Shown one piece after another: positions 55,567-62,508 of a stretch of 64,000 nt of DNA. The notes under the pieces are model-generated. The model saw only the letters and a program-made list of their open reading frames with translations, searched no databases and had not been told where the DNA came from. How positions within the stretch are numbered: the first letter of the stretch is position 1; every line of letters begins with the position of its first letter. This DNA is from Saprospiraceae bacterium (GTDB lineage Bacteria > Bacteroidota > Bacteroidia > Chitinophagales > Saprospiraceae), in assembly GCA_028280415.1 (NCBI GenBank), contig JANQLV010000061.1, forward strand, positions 62,001-126,000, given 5' to 3'. The translations under genes and the position numbers were made by a program.

Positions 55567-55809
55567 ATGAAATCTAAGAATAAACATAAATCATTTCTAC
55601 TGCCAATACAGGGTAAAGCAATTTTACGCAAAGGATCAACAATGTATTTCCAGGAAGAGGTAGCTGCTTACCTCTCCGAAAGGGATATGGCCAGAGATAT
55701 CCATTCCCGGGATCAAGCGAGAGAAATTAGCTGTTACAAGATTAATGCCGCACATGGTATTAATGCGTATTGCCGTGGAATAATGATCAATTCTATCTTT
55801 CATCATTAA
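55567..55809 (+). CDS. Peptide B: leader plus polar, charged tail
   Basis: An 80-residue protein. Its N-terminus (FLLPIQGKAILRKGS, then TMYFQEEV) aligns with the leader of peptides A, C and D and is closest to C in the LRKGS block. The tail (about residues 33-80) is unlike the others, being polar with many Arg/Asp (RDMARDIHSRDQAREI), two Cys (one at SCYK, one at AYCRG) and a HH end. It may be a precursor with a larger product or a diverged partner. Confidence 0.8.
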   Translation: MKSKNKHKSFLLPIQGKAILRKGSTMYFQEEVAAYLSERDMARDIHSRDQAREISCYKINAAHGINAYCRGIMINSIFHH

Positions 55810-55861
55810 TCAAGTCATCGGATGATTACTTAACAGGAGTTGTGGTTTTTTGCATGTATTA

Positions 55862-55960
55862 ATGGACCAAACATACATTCTAAAAAACTGTCCTGAATGC
55901 CAAATGAAATTTAAAAAGAACGAATTCAAGTACAATAACCCAAATGGAAAACCAGCGTGA
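55862..55960 (+). CDS. Possible small CxxC peptide
   Basis: A 32-codon frame (ATG at 55862) encodes LKNCPECQMKFKKNEF with one CxxC knuckle and ends GKPA. It lacks the cluster's leader. Zinc-ribbon-like but half a site; it may be chance. Confidence 0.3.
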   Translation: MDQTYILKNCPECQMKFKKNEFKYNNPNGKPA

Positions 55961-56229
55961 AACACCAGGGAATTCTTTTTAATAAATAAGGACTGTATGC
56001 TAAAATCACAACTCTGGCATAAGGAACTTTAGAAGACTTGTTTTTGATGTAGAGACTATTCTATCAAAATTAATTGACGAATCAAAATTGCTGATGTAAT
56101 AAATCTGTTCGAGGTTTATAAACCAAGTAATTAAATACTTTGAAAGTATAGAGGTACGGAGGTTGAGCTAAAAGATTTATTAGATTAATTATTTGTCTTA
56201 CTATTTAAAACTTTAAAAATGAATAAATA
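55961..56229. other. Intergenic region before the stand-alone PatG-like gene
   Basis: About 270 bp, AT-rich. No gene or hairpin recognised. Confidence 0.25.
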
Positions 56230-57369
56230 ATGGAAAATTTAAATGATAATAACTTGGGTGCAGTTGAAGCATCAGAACAAATTATAACACAGGAAAATAC
56301 CCCAAGCGGACTTTCTGCTCCCGTTGTCGAGGAAGCGAGCCTGGCTATTGAACCTTCTACTATTGAACCAGCAAATGTTGAAAACCATCAAGTGATGCTT
56401 GCTCCATCTGCAATCGATGAGCCAGCGACACCTTCACTTGTAAAACCCAGTGCTGTTGAACCTTCTTGCGGATGTGGCGGAAAAGATAACGAACATCAAT
56501 TAGTCTTTGCCATTGGAACTATTGGCGTCGACTTTGGAACAGATGCTGTTCTGGATTCCTTTAAGTTTTTTATGAGAGGAATCAAAGGAGAAGATGGTAA
56601 GGATGTCCAGTTCCCCGATCCGTATAATCCTCATCACCTACTCTCTTACTTTGAAGGCACCGACGGGCATAATCATATGTATGATACTTTAAGAGTAATC
56701 TGGACCGTCAGCCAAAATGGTACACCTATCTATGCTATAAAACCTAATGGATCTTTTAGCGAGCTCGCTTACTCCAGATTAATTGAATTTTTGAGACCGA
56801 TAGAAGATAAAGATGATGAAATCCACCGGGTTGATCTTTGTTCTTTTCCCGGTCACGTTACTGGTTCTGTAAAACTGCGTTCCGGTCAGGTCGTACCTGT
56901 GATCACACCGAATATCCGAGCGATGTATAATTGGAGAACTGTCGATTTAGTCGCTTTGGTCAATTCAAAAATCAAGGAAATGAAAGATACAAAAGAGCGG
57001 GAAAACCTGACTAAGAAAGGCTTGAACTATCGAAATATGATAGAACGAGTGGCTAATAAATTAACCTTCCAATTACAAAACTTTGGAACGAGCTCTACCG
57101 ATAGAGCTTTAAATCATACGGCCACTAATCTCTACAATGTAGGCCATGTAATCGCGAATAAATTGAAAGTCGGCTACGAATTGGATAGTATCCGGGTCGA
57201 AAAAAGTGATATCTGCCGACCGGATTCTGATTGTCAGGATGTCTTATTTACGTTCTTCAACCCAAGAGAAAGACTGGATACAGCCAAGCATGTCTACAGG
57301 TTTACGGTAGATGTAAGTAAAGTGATTCCGGTATCAATCGGTACAGTGAGAGACTGGTTCGAGTATTAA
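56230..57369 (+). CDS. Stand-alone PatA/PatG-type C-terminal domain protein (no protease)
   Basis: A 379-residue protein with no signal peptide. Residues 1-78 are a low-complexity Glu/Pro/Ala/Ser-rich region with repeats of (A/T)IEP; residues 79-84 are SCGCGG. Residues about 90-379 are the same domain as the C-terminal half of the subtilisin at 53164: LVFAIGTIGVDFGTDAVLDS, PDPYNPHHLLSYF, ALNHTATNLYN, ICRPDSDCQDVLFTFF, FTVDVSKVIPVSIGTVRDWF. The key motif CRPDSDCQD is identical. Without the protease it may bind leader peptide, scaffold the protease, or catalyse a step not yet known. It is flanked by peptide genes on both sides. Confidence 0.85.
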   Translation: MENLNDNNLGAVEASEQIITQENTPSGLSAPVVEEASLAIEPSTIEPANVENHQVMLAPSAIDEPATPSLVKPSAVEPSCGCGGKDNEHQLVFAIGTIGVDFGTDAVLDSFKFFMRGIKGEDGKDVQFPDPYNPHHLLSYFEGTDGHNHMYDTLRVIWTVSQNGTPIYAIKPNGSFSELAYSRLIEFLRPIEDKDDEIHRVDLCSFPGHVTGSVKLRSGQVVPVITPNIRAMYNWRTVDLVALVNSKIKEMKDTKERENLTKKGLNYRNMIERVANKLTFQLQNFGTSSTDRALNHTATNLYNVGHVIANKLKVGYELDSIRVEKSDICRPDSDCQDVLFTFFNPRERLDTAKHVYRFTVDVSKVIPVSIGTVRDWFEY

Positions 57370-57404
57370 TCATTTCATTTTTTAAAAATAATAAATCACT
57401 CAAT

Positions 57405-57557
57405 ATGAAAAATTGGAAAATGCCGATTCAGGGAGAACCTGTTCTCAGAAAGGGTAGCAGTAGCTTTTATGATGGGAACGTACAGGCTAGCAAAGACTGT
57501 GATGTCTGCTGTTCATTGTCTTCCTCTTGTCCGGGCTGTACCTGTTCTATCGTTTAA
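57405..57557 (+). CDS. Peptide C: leader plus six-cysteine tail
   Basis: A 50-residue peptide, 35 bp after the PatG-like gene. The leader (KMPIQGEPVLRKGSS, then FYDGNV) aligns with A, B and D. The tail from residue 31 is D-CDVCCSLSSSCPGCTCSIV: six Cys plus seven Ser/Thr in 19 residues. This composition is typical of heavily modified RiPP cores (azoles, lanthionines, thioether) or of a three-disulfide peptide. No modifying enzyme is visible within the window. Too short for ordinary gene calling. Confidence 0.85.
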   Translation: MKNWKMPIQGEPVLRKGSSSFYDGNVQASKDCDVCCSLSSSCPGCTCSIV

Positions 57558-57610
57558 CTCTGCCCGGTAATGTAAATCAATTATATTTTTTAACTAAATA
57601 ATTTTTTATT

Positions 57611-57763
57611 ATGAAAAACAGTAAAAAGTTCAACATGCCCGTACAGGGAAAATCTGTACCACGTTATGGTTCCAGTTCGAATTATGAAGCAAATGTTAAT
57701 CCTTCCATTTTTGGAGCGATATTGCCGGTACTTGGAGGAATTGCCAAGACATTATTAGGATAG
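57611..57763 (+). CDS. Peptide D: leader plus temporin-like tail
   Basis: A 50-residue peptide, 53 bp after peptide C. The leader (FNMPVQGKSVPRYGS, NYEANV) is nearly identical to that of peptide A at protein and DNA level. The tail SIFGAILPVLGGIAKTLLG is short, hydrophobic and carries one Lys, closely like amphibian temporin-type antimicrobial peptides in composition and pattern. Cleavage after NV-(N)P or near it would release it; the site is unknown. Confidence 0.85.
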   Translation: MKNSKKFNMPVQGKSVPRYGSSSNYEANVNPSIFGAILPVLGGIAKTLLG

Positions 57764-58123
57764 TATAGGCTATTCAATAATACGGACTTGAACTCTTGAC
57801 TTTACAATTGCAGGTAAGGCAGACTTTTAACTAAACGGAAAAAAGAGCTGCCTGCCTGTATGGTTTACTTTTCTAAACAGAAAATTTAAGCCTTTCAACA
57901 AAATACTTTCAACGAAAAATAAGAAGATACGATAGTGATTTATGCCCTGGGCTGAGCGCAGATACTTTATTGATAGGAATACAATTGAATACTTTATCAG
58001 AACCAGTAATATAGGTTGATGATCTTTCGCTTGGTAGCTTATGATCCAAGCTCATTCAATTAAGTGAATGTACTTCATGCCGGACCTAAAGCTTCTTTTA
58101 CGGAATTTACAAAATATAAAATT
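57764..58123. other. Intergenic region after peptide D
   Basis: 360 bp without a convincing gene. An open frame in phase with the nuclease begins at 58064, but its first 20 codons look non-coding. Confidence 0.3.
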
Positions 58124-58825
58124 ATGCCTATTAGAGTTTTATCGTGGAACATGTATTATGGAAATATAAATAATACAAGCCCTGCTCAACGCTTTGAGCA
58201 AATCCTTCGAATTGCATCTCAGAATGATGTGGATATTGTTTTTCTGCAAGAGCATCCCGGAATCACCTCAGGCTTTACAAATAATGCCGGTTTACTTCAT
58301 TTAAACAATCCAATCCCTCCCAATTATGCCTATGCCGTATTTCCGGAAATGGCGAATCATATTGGGAACAGACTTTCTCTTTCCAACAGAGCTTATGCTA
58401 TTGTATGGAAGAACACCTGCAATTTGAATGCAGTTGCTTATTTCAACCAAAATCATTTTGTAAACCATCCCGCACTGGGTTCGCATTTAAGATGTCCGGT
58501 ACAATATCAAATCAGATATAACCGGAGAGACTATAATTTTTTTAATTGGCATAATGAAGTTGGCAATGCGGCTCAGGTTGGTCTAAATATTTTTACTCAA
58601 CATCAATTACCGGCAAATACTGTTTTGGTTGGAGATCTAAATCTTACGGCCCATCAAGTAAATCAATTTGCATTTTTTAATAACTGGGATGATGTAGTTG
58701 TGGACGATGACTATATAGAAGGTGTGGATCATATCATGTCGCCCCTGCCATGTGTTCCGGTATTGGGAATGATATTGGATTTTGTAAGCGATGCCAATCA
58801 TTTTCCGATAGCCGCGGATATTTAA
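58124..58825 (+). CDS. CdtB-like endonuclease/exonuclease/phosphatase family protein
   Basis: The ATG at 58124 (MPIRVLSWNMYYGN) is preferred; 233 residues, no signal peptide. Catalytic EEP motifs are SWNM (Asn9), VDIVFLQEHPG (Glu43), FFNWHNEVG (His143), VLVGDLNLT (Asp171/Asn173), EGVDHIMS (Asp202) and SDANHFPI (His226). The last is unusual: the normal S-D-H has two residues inserted or Asn for Asp. The size, the start and the segments NRAYAIVWK and WHNEVG resemble cytolethal distending toxin B more than exodeoxyribonuclease III or sphingomyelinase. Predicted DNase or phosphodiesterase. The neighbouring ADP-ribosyltransferase suggests an effector pair. Confidence 0.75.
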   Translation: MPIRVLSWNMYYGNINNTSPAQRFEQILRIASQNDVDIVFLQEHPGITSGFTNNAGLLHLNNPIPPNYAYAVFPEMANHIGNRLSLSNRAYAIVWKNTCNLNAVAYFNQNHFVNHPALGSHLRCPVQYQIRYNRRDYNFFNWHNEVGNAAQVGLNIFTQHQLPANTVLVGDLNLTAHQVNQFAFFNNWDDVVVDDDYIEGVDHIMSPLPCVPVLGMILDFVSDANHFPIAADI

Positions 58826-58907
58826 AAAGATTCCAAAAGCCTTTGATAGATCAGAGCAGCCAGGAACTACTACATAAAGCAAGCATAATTTCTAAATAAA
58901 AACACTC

Positions 58908-59396
58908 ATGATGATTACTGTTTATCGAGGAGACTCAAGAGCACCGGAAGTAATAAAATCAAGTGGATTTGCTGCGCAAAATCCAAGGAGTTTAGATGAA
59001 ATACGAGCGGATTTACTTAGCTACTGTAAACCTCCTAAAAGCCCCCTTGACTTATCGCGCTTAATAATTAGCAGTCCGCAAAAAGAATATATTTCAACGG
59101 ATCCGAGTGAAGATTGTGGGGGTTATTCGGGGAAAGGATATATATACAAAATAGTATTTGATGATCTGGAGGAAAGGCAATGGACCAGGGAGGTTCTTGG
59201 TGAAAATACGGAGGTAAAGGTTAATAACTTTACGCCAAAACTTTATCTGAATGCCGAGAGATTATCTGATGCAAGCCTTATTGCACTTCAGCATTATGGC
59301 ACTATAAGCAGGGAGGTTACATTCTTAACGGCTATACCAAAGCAGAACATTACCCAATATAAGCGAAGTGCAGAGAAAGGTTTTCATGATATGTGA
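58908..59396 (+). CDS. Cholera-toxin-A-like ADP-ribosyltransferase
   Basis: A 162-residue protein with no signal peptide. It follows the cholera/heat-labile toxin A1 plan: VYRGDSRAPEVIKSSGF (NAD-binding Arg7; compare LYRADSRPPDEIKQSGG), EYISTDPSEDCGGYSGKGYI (the STS-like strand with S63-T64-D65), and SREVTFLTAIPKQNITQYKR (compare QEVSALGGIPYSQIYGWYR), where Glu136 is the catalytic Glu. The residue two before it is Ser instead of Glu/Gln, so the usual ExE is SxE. That change may alter target residue or weaken transferase activity. It lies 82 bp after the CdtB-like gene on the same strand. Confidence 0.75.
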   Translation: MMITVYRGDSRAPEVIKSSGFAAQNPRSLDEIRADLLSYCKPPKSPLDLSRLIISSPQKEYISTDPSEDCGGYSGKGYIYKIVFDDLEERQWTREVLGENTEVKVNNFTPKLYLNAERLSDASLIALQHYGTISREVTFLTAIPKQNITQYKRSAEKGFHDM

Positions 59397-59463
59397 TTAC
59401 TGCTTTTGGGGCAGGACTTTTGAGCAATTGCGCTGCGAGGCTTTTGGGTTCTTTGCGTACGAT

Positions 59464-60915
59464 TTATCGTATTGTCAAATCCCCGTAATTTGCCAGGATC
59501 GATAATGCCTGACCACTATTGGGCTTTTGAGTGTAAGCTTTTACAACCCGATTCCTCCCTTCTCTGGTATCGCTGATCACATTAATTTTTTTAGGAAGTG
59601 AAAGGGAACTATCCTGATTTCCTTCAAATTTTAAATCCAGAGCCCAGGCTGGAAGGTGCAAAAGTGCGGATCCGTAGTCCAGCTCCAAAGTTAATGCTTT
59701 CAAATTGGTTCCCAGTTTTTTTATCTCCAGATCACCATAGGAACTGTGGATAACGCCGGAATTGAGCAGGGTACCGATAATAATATCGGTACCTTGTGCC
59801 TTAAGATCAATCGTGGTAATTTCTTTGATTGTAATATCATTACAATAATTGAGCTTCAATTGTCCGTTTCGCCAGTGATCTACAAAGATCGGAGCATAAG
59901 AGGCGGAAATTTCGGTGTTTTTTCCTTTGATCGTATTAGCGGATAAAGAAGCATAATTTAGATCAGCATTGATGTTTTGCAAATTTTCGGCCAGGGTTAC
60001 TTCCCCATAGCGAATGTTCATATGTAGTTTTGCCTTCTTGGGCAATTTGATGTGGATGGTCTTTTTGATATCTGATCTTTGCTGATCGAAGTAATTGAAT
60101 TGCTGATATATTTCAAAGTCGAAATCCTTCATTTGCTCCTCTATTTTTTTCGTCATCTCTTTGATTTTACTTTCATTTTCTTTTTGCCACTTTTCAGCAG
60201 TCTTCTCGATTTCTTTCGCCTGTTCCTCGATCTGTTTTTCTAAACCATTGAAATTCATTTCTTCCATTTTTTCCATCCTGATTTCAATACCTTCTGACCA
60301 TTTATTTATTTCTTCCAGCCACTGATCTGCTTCTTGTCTGGTAATTTGAGTCCCGTGCTTTTCATTCATTTTTTTCAAATAAGCATCCGGGTCTTTTTCA
60401 TATTCTGCTCCATTAAAATCCGCACCTTTTCCAAAAGGGGAAGAAGGGATATCTTCCAGATTTAGACCATCCATGATATTGTTTACCATATTATCAACAT
60501 CCAGGTTGAGGTTTGAAAGCTCGATATTGAGGTTGTCCAGATTCATATTCAAGTCTTCCATATTCAGATTGAAATCTTTCATATCGAAATCAAAATCGAA
60601 ATCCTCCATGTCAAGGTAGGAACCTGAACCGGATTTAATGGTGATTTTATCCTGATCACCACTTGCATTATACTTCCATTTATCGAATAACTCGTCTGCT
60701 TTTTCCTTTGCTTCGAGTATAAAAGTGACTTCAACTTCATTTTTATCCCAGGTTTCAAATTTGACATTTGTATGAGAAGTATTGACATGAATACTTACTG
60801 TTTCGTTGACCTTAAACTTCTCCGTATGTTTTTTGCTGGTTTGAGCATGGGCCGCTGTAAAGACTAAGCCGTATACCAGCAGGAGATTAAATGTTATCAG
60901 ATGTCTTTTTTTCAT
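59464..60915 (-). CDS. Secreted DUF4097-like protein with charged coil and Asn/Asp-Leu repeats
   Basis: At 483 residues it has a signal peptide (MKKRHLITFNLLLVYGLVFT, AHAQ). An N-terminal strand region (KVNETVSIHVNTSHTNVKFE, FETWDKNEVEV) and a C-terminal right-handed-coil region (HMNIRYGEVTLAENLQNINA, LELDYGSALLHLPAW, YGDLTI) are like DUF4097/putative adhesins. The middle (about 100-270) has a periodic run of MxxLN(M/L)(N/D)LDNLN-type units, then long charged helices. It is the third gene of a sigma/anti-sigma operon and overlaps the anti-sigma gene by 29 bp. Confidence 0.75.
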   Translation of the reverse strand: MKKRHLITFNLLLVYGLVFTAAHAQTSKKHTEKFKVNETVSIHVNTSHTNVKFETWDKNEVEVTFILEAKEKADELFDKWKYNASGDQDKITIKSGSGSYLDMEDFDFDFDMKDFNLNMEDLNMNLDNLNIELSNLNLDVDNMVNNIMDGLNLEDIPSSPFGKGADFNGAEYEKDPDAYLKKMNEKHGTQITRQEADQWLEEINKWSEGIEIRMEKMEEMNFNGLEKQIEEQAKEIEKTAEKWQKENESKIKEMTKKIEEQMKDFDFEIYQQFNYFDQQRSDIKKTIHIKLPKKAKLHMNIRYGEVTLAENLQNINADLNYASLSANTIKGKNTEISASYAPIFVDHWRNGQLKLNYCNDITIKEITTIDLKAQGTDIIIGTLLNSGVIHSSYGDLEIKKLGTNLKALTLELDYGSALLHLPAWALDLKFEGNQDSSLSLPKKINVISDTREGRNRVVKAYTQKPNSGQALSILANYGDLTIR

Positions 60916-61525
60916 AAGTATCTTTTTTTGAATAGTTTAAATTTTTTTTAAGCCTTTGTAAAAGCTGTAAACGCAACTTTAAATTTTCAATTAAAGCCGT
61001 GATCGTCATATCATTGACACCGATTGTATTAAGCTCCTGGTTTAGGTTATCATATTCTTTTCCCAGCTCTTTAATTTTTGTCAGATAGGCATCTACCATT
61101 TCCTGTTCCTCTTCACTGACTTTTAAACTGGCTAACTCTCCTTTGATTGAGGAAATAAAGTAAGTTTCTACCTTTTTTAAATCGGGGGAAATATCCGAGA
61201 GGGTAAGCTGTTTTTTAGCAGATGCCTCCGGACTGATATTGGTTTTTGCGGGATTACCAGGTGCTTTCGAAGCATCGGTGGCGATAGTGGCCACTTCTGG
61301 AGTCGATTGCGAATATTTCCAAGCATAATAGCTTCCCCATCCGATACAGAGTAACAATAAGGAAGCTGCAGCAACACGCAGCCAGATTGACCTTTGTCTT
61401 CGATTCTTTTTTTGAGGAAGTTCCTTTTCTAATCTTTGTAAAAATCGGTCTTCATGCCCTTTCGGAAGCGAAGCTTGAGGCCGGTTTCGTTCCTGTTCAA
61501 ACAACTTTCTGATATCTTTAGCCAT
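60887..61525 (-). CDS. Anti-sigma factor-like membrane protein
   Basis: A 212-residue protein with one transmembrane helix (IWLRVAAASLLLLCIGWGSY, about 47-66) after a basic cytoplasmic N-terminus (ROD-like KKNRRQR), and a periplasmic part ending in coiled coils (LTKIKELGKEYDNLNQELNT). It overlaps the ECF sigma gene upstream by 8 bp, which is the normal sigma/anti-sigma arrangement. The N-terminal part should hold the sigma factor at the membrane. No zinc-binding HxxxCxxC motif is present. Confidence 0.75.
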   Translation of the reverse strand: MAKDIRKLFEQERNRPQASLPKGHEDRFLQRLEKELPQKKNRRQRSIWLRVAAASLLLLCIGWGSYYAWKYSQSTPEVATIATDASKAPGNPAKTNISPEASAKKQLTLSDISPDLKKVETYFISSIKGELASLKVSEEEQEMVDAYLTKIKELGKEYDNLNQELNTIGVNDMTITALIENLKLRLQLLQRLKKNLNYSKKDTYEKKTSDNI

Positions 61526-62063
61526 AGCATTGATGTTTTAAAAGTGTTTTCAATTTTTGTTTTCCACGCAGCAACTTTGTTCGGGAGTTGATAATCGTTA
61601 TATCCAGAATTTGGGCAATCTCATCGTGGCTATATCCTTCAATCAGGAACAACATGACTACGCGACGGTATTGATCCGGCAAAACGAGTATCGCTTTTTT
61701 GATCATTTCTATGGATATCGTCTCTTCTACTTCCCAATTAAATTCTTCGGAAGGTAGTTCTGCAAAAGAATTCTTTTCCACTTGAAGCCTTTTCTTTTTT
61801 GACTCCAACGTATCCAGACATTTATTGATCACAATTTTTTTCAGCCAGGCGCCAAAACTTACCTCTCCTTTATACTGCTCTATTTTCTGGAATGCTTTGA
61901 TAAAAGCTTCTTGCATCGCATCTTCCGCATCCTGTACATTACCCAGAAAACGATGGGCAATATTAAACATAGCTTCACAGTATTGTTGATACAATTGAAA
62001 CTGGGCTTCCCGATTGTTTTGCCGACACCGATAAATCAGTTCATGTTGAATTGTCTTATTCAT
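61518..62063 (-). CDS. ECF-family RNA polymerase sigma factor
   Basis: The ATG at 62063 (MNKTIQHELIYRCRQNNREA) is preferred over 62120; 181 residues. Region 2 is FQLYQQYCEAMFNIAHRFLG then AEDAMQEAFIKAFQKIEQYK and FGAWLKKIVINKCLD; region 4 is LPDQYRRVVMLFLIEGYSHD, EIAQILDITIINSRTKLLRG. It heads the operon with the anti-sigma factor and the DUF4097-like protein and probably autoregulates it. Confidence 0.88.
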   Translation of the reverse strand: MNKTIQHELIYRCRQNNREAQFQLYQQYCEAMFNIAHRFLGNVQDAEDAMQEAFIKAFQKIEQYKGEVSFGAWLKKIVINKCLDTLESKKKRLQVEKNSFAELPSEEFNWEVEETISIEMIKKAILVLPDQYRRVVMLFLIEGYSHDEIAQILDITIINSRTKLLRGKQKLKTLLKHQCYG

Positions 62064-62128
62064 TGCTGTATTCCGGAGCGTGTTTGTATTAAAGACGGTC
62101 AGAAAAGGAGAGCGTTGCAAAAGAAGAA

Positions 62129-62182
62129 AATAAAAGGCTGCTTTTACTAGCTGGTTTTGAGCTTTCTTTACAGCCTTTTATT
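62129..62182. terminator. Hairpin between divergent genes
   Basis: Perfect 12-bp arms AATAAAAGGCTG and CAGCCTTTTATT with a 30-base loop. It lies upstream of the sigma factor start, so it may be a leader or operator structure and not a terminator. Confidence 0.45.
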
Positions 62183-62508
62183 AAACAGAAAGTATAATTT
62201 TAGATCGTTTTTATGAATATGGAAGAGCTATTTATTTTTTCGATCTGATTTCTTTTAAACTTAAGATTCTAGTATATTTAGAACCTGTTTGGGAAACTTC
62301 AACTCTTTAGAAACAGCACTATTCATTTATACTTCATTACAAGATTTTGTATTGTCCCAAATAATAATTCTGAACTTTAAGCCTGATATAGACTAAAATT
62401 GTCAGTTTTTAGCTTAAAGAACGATTCCCAAACAATCTCACATAGTTTTAAAAGTATTGATGTACTTTCTAAATAAGAATTTTTATTAACTCCTTAAAAC
62501 ATTAAATC
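62183..62508. other. Intergenic region between divergent genes
   Basis: 326 bp, AT-rich; expected to hold the promoter of the propeller gene. Short repeated words around GAACCTGTTTGGGAAAC and TTCCCAAACAATCTC (about 62281-62297 and 62427-62441) are roughly inverted; their role is unknown. Confidence 0.3.

Noticed and set aside
57405..57557. Lanthipeptide or thiopeptide precursor
   Set aside because: Composition fits, but no LanM, LanB/C, YcaO or cyclase is present in the window, so the class cannot be assigned.
53164..57763. True cyanobactin cluster
   Set aside because: The protease domain is PatA/PatG-like, but there is no YcaO/PatD, no PatE-type precursor with repeated core cassettes and recognition sequences, and no PatF. 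The system is therefore called PatA/PatG-like and not cyanobactin.
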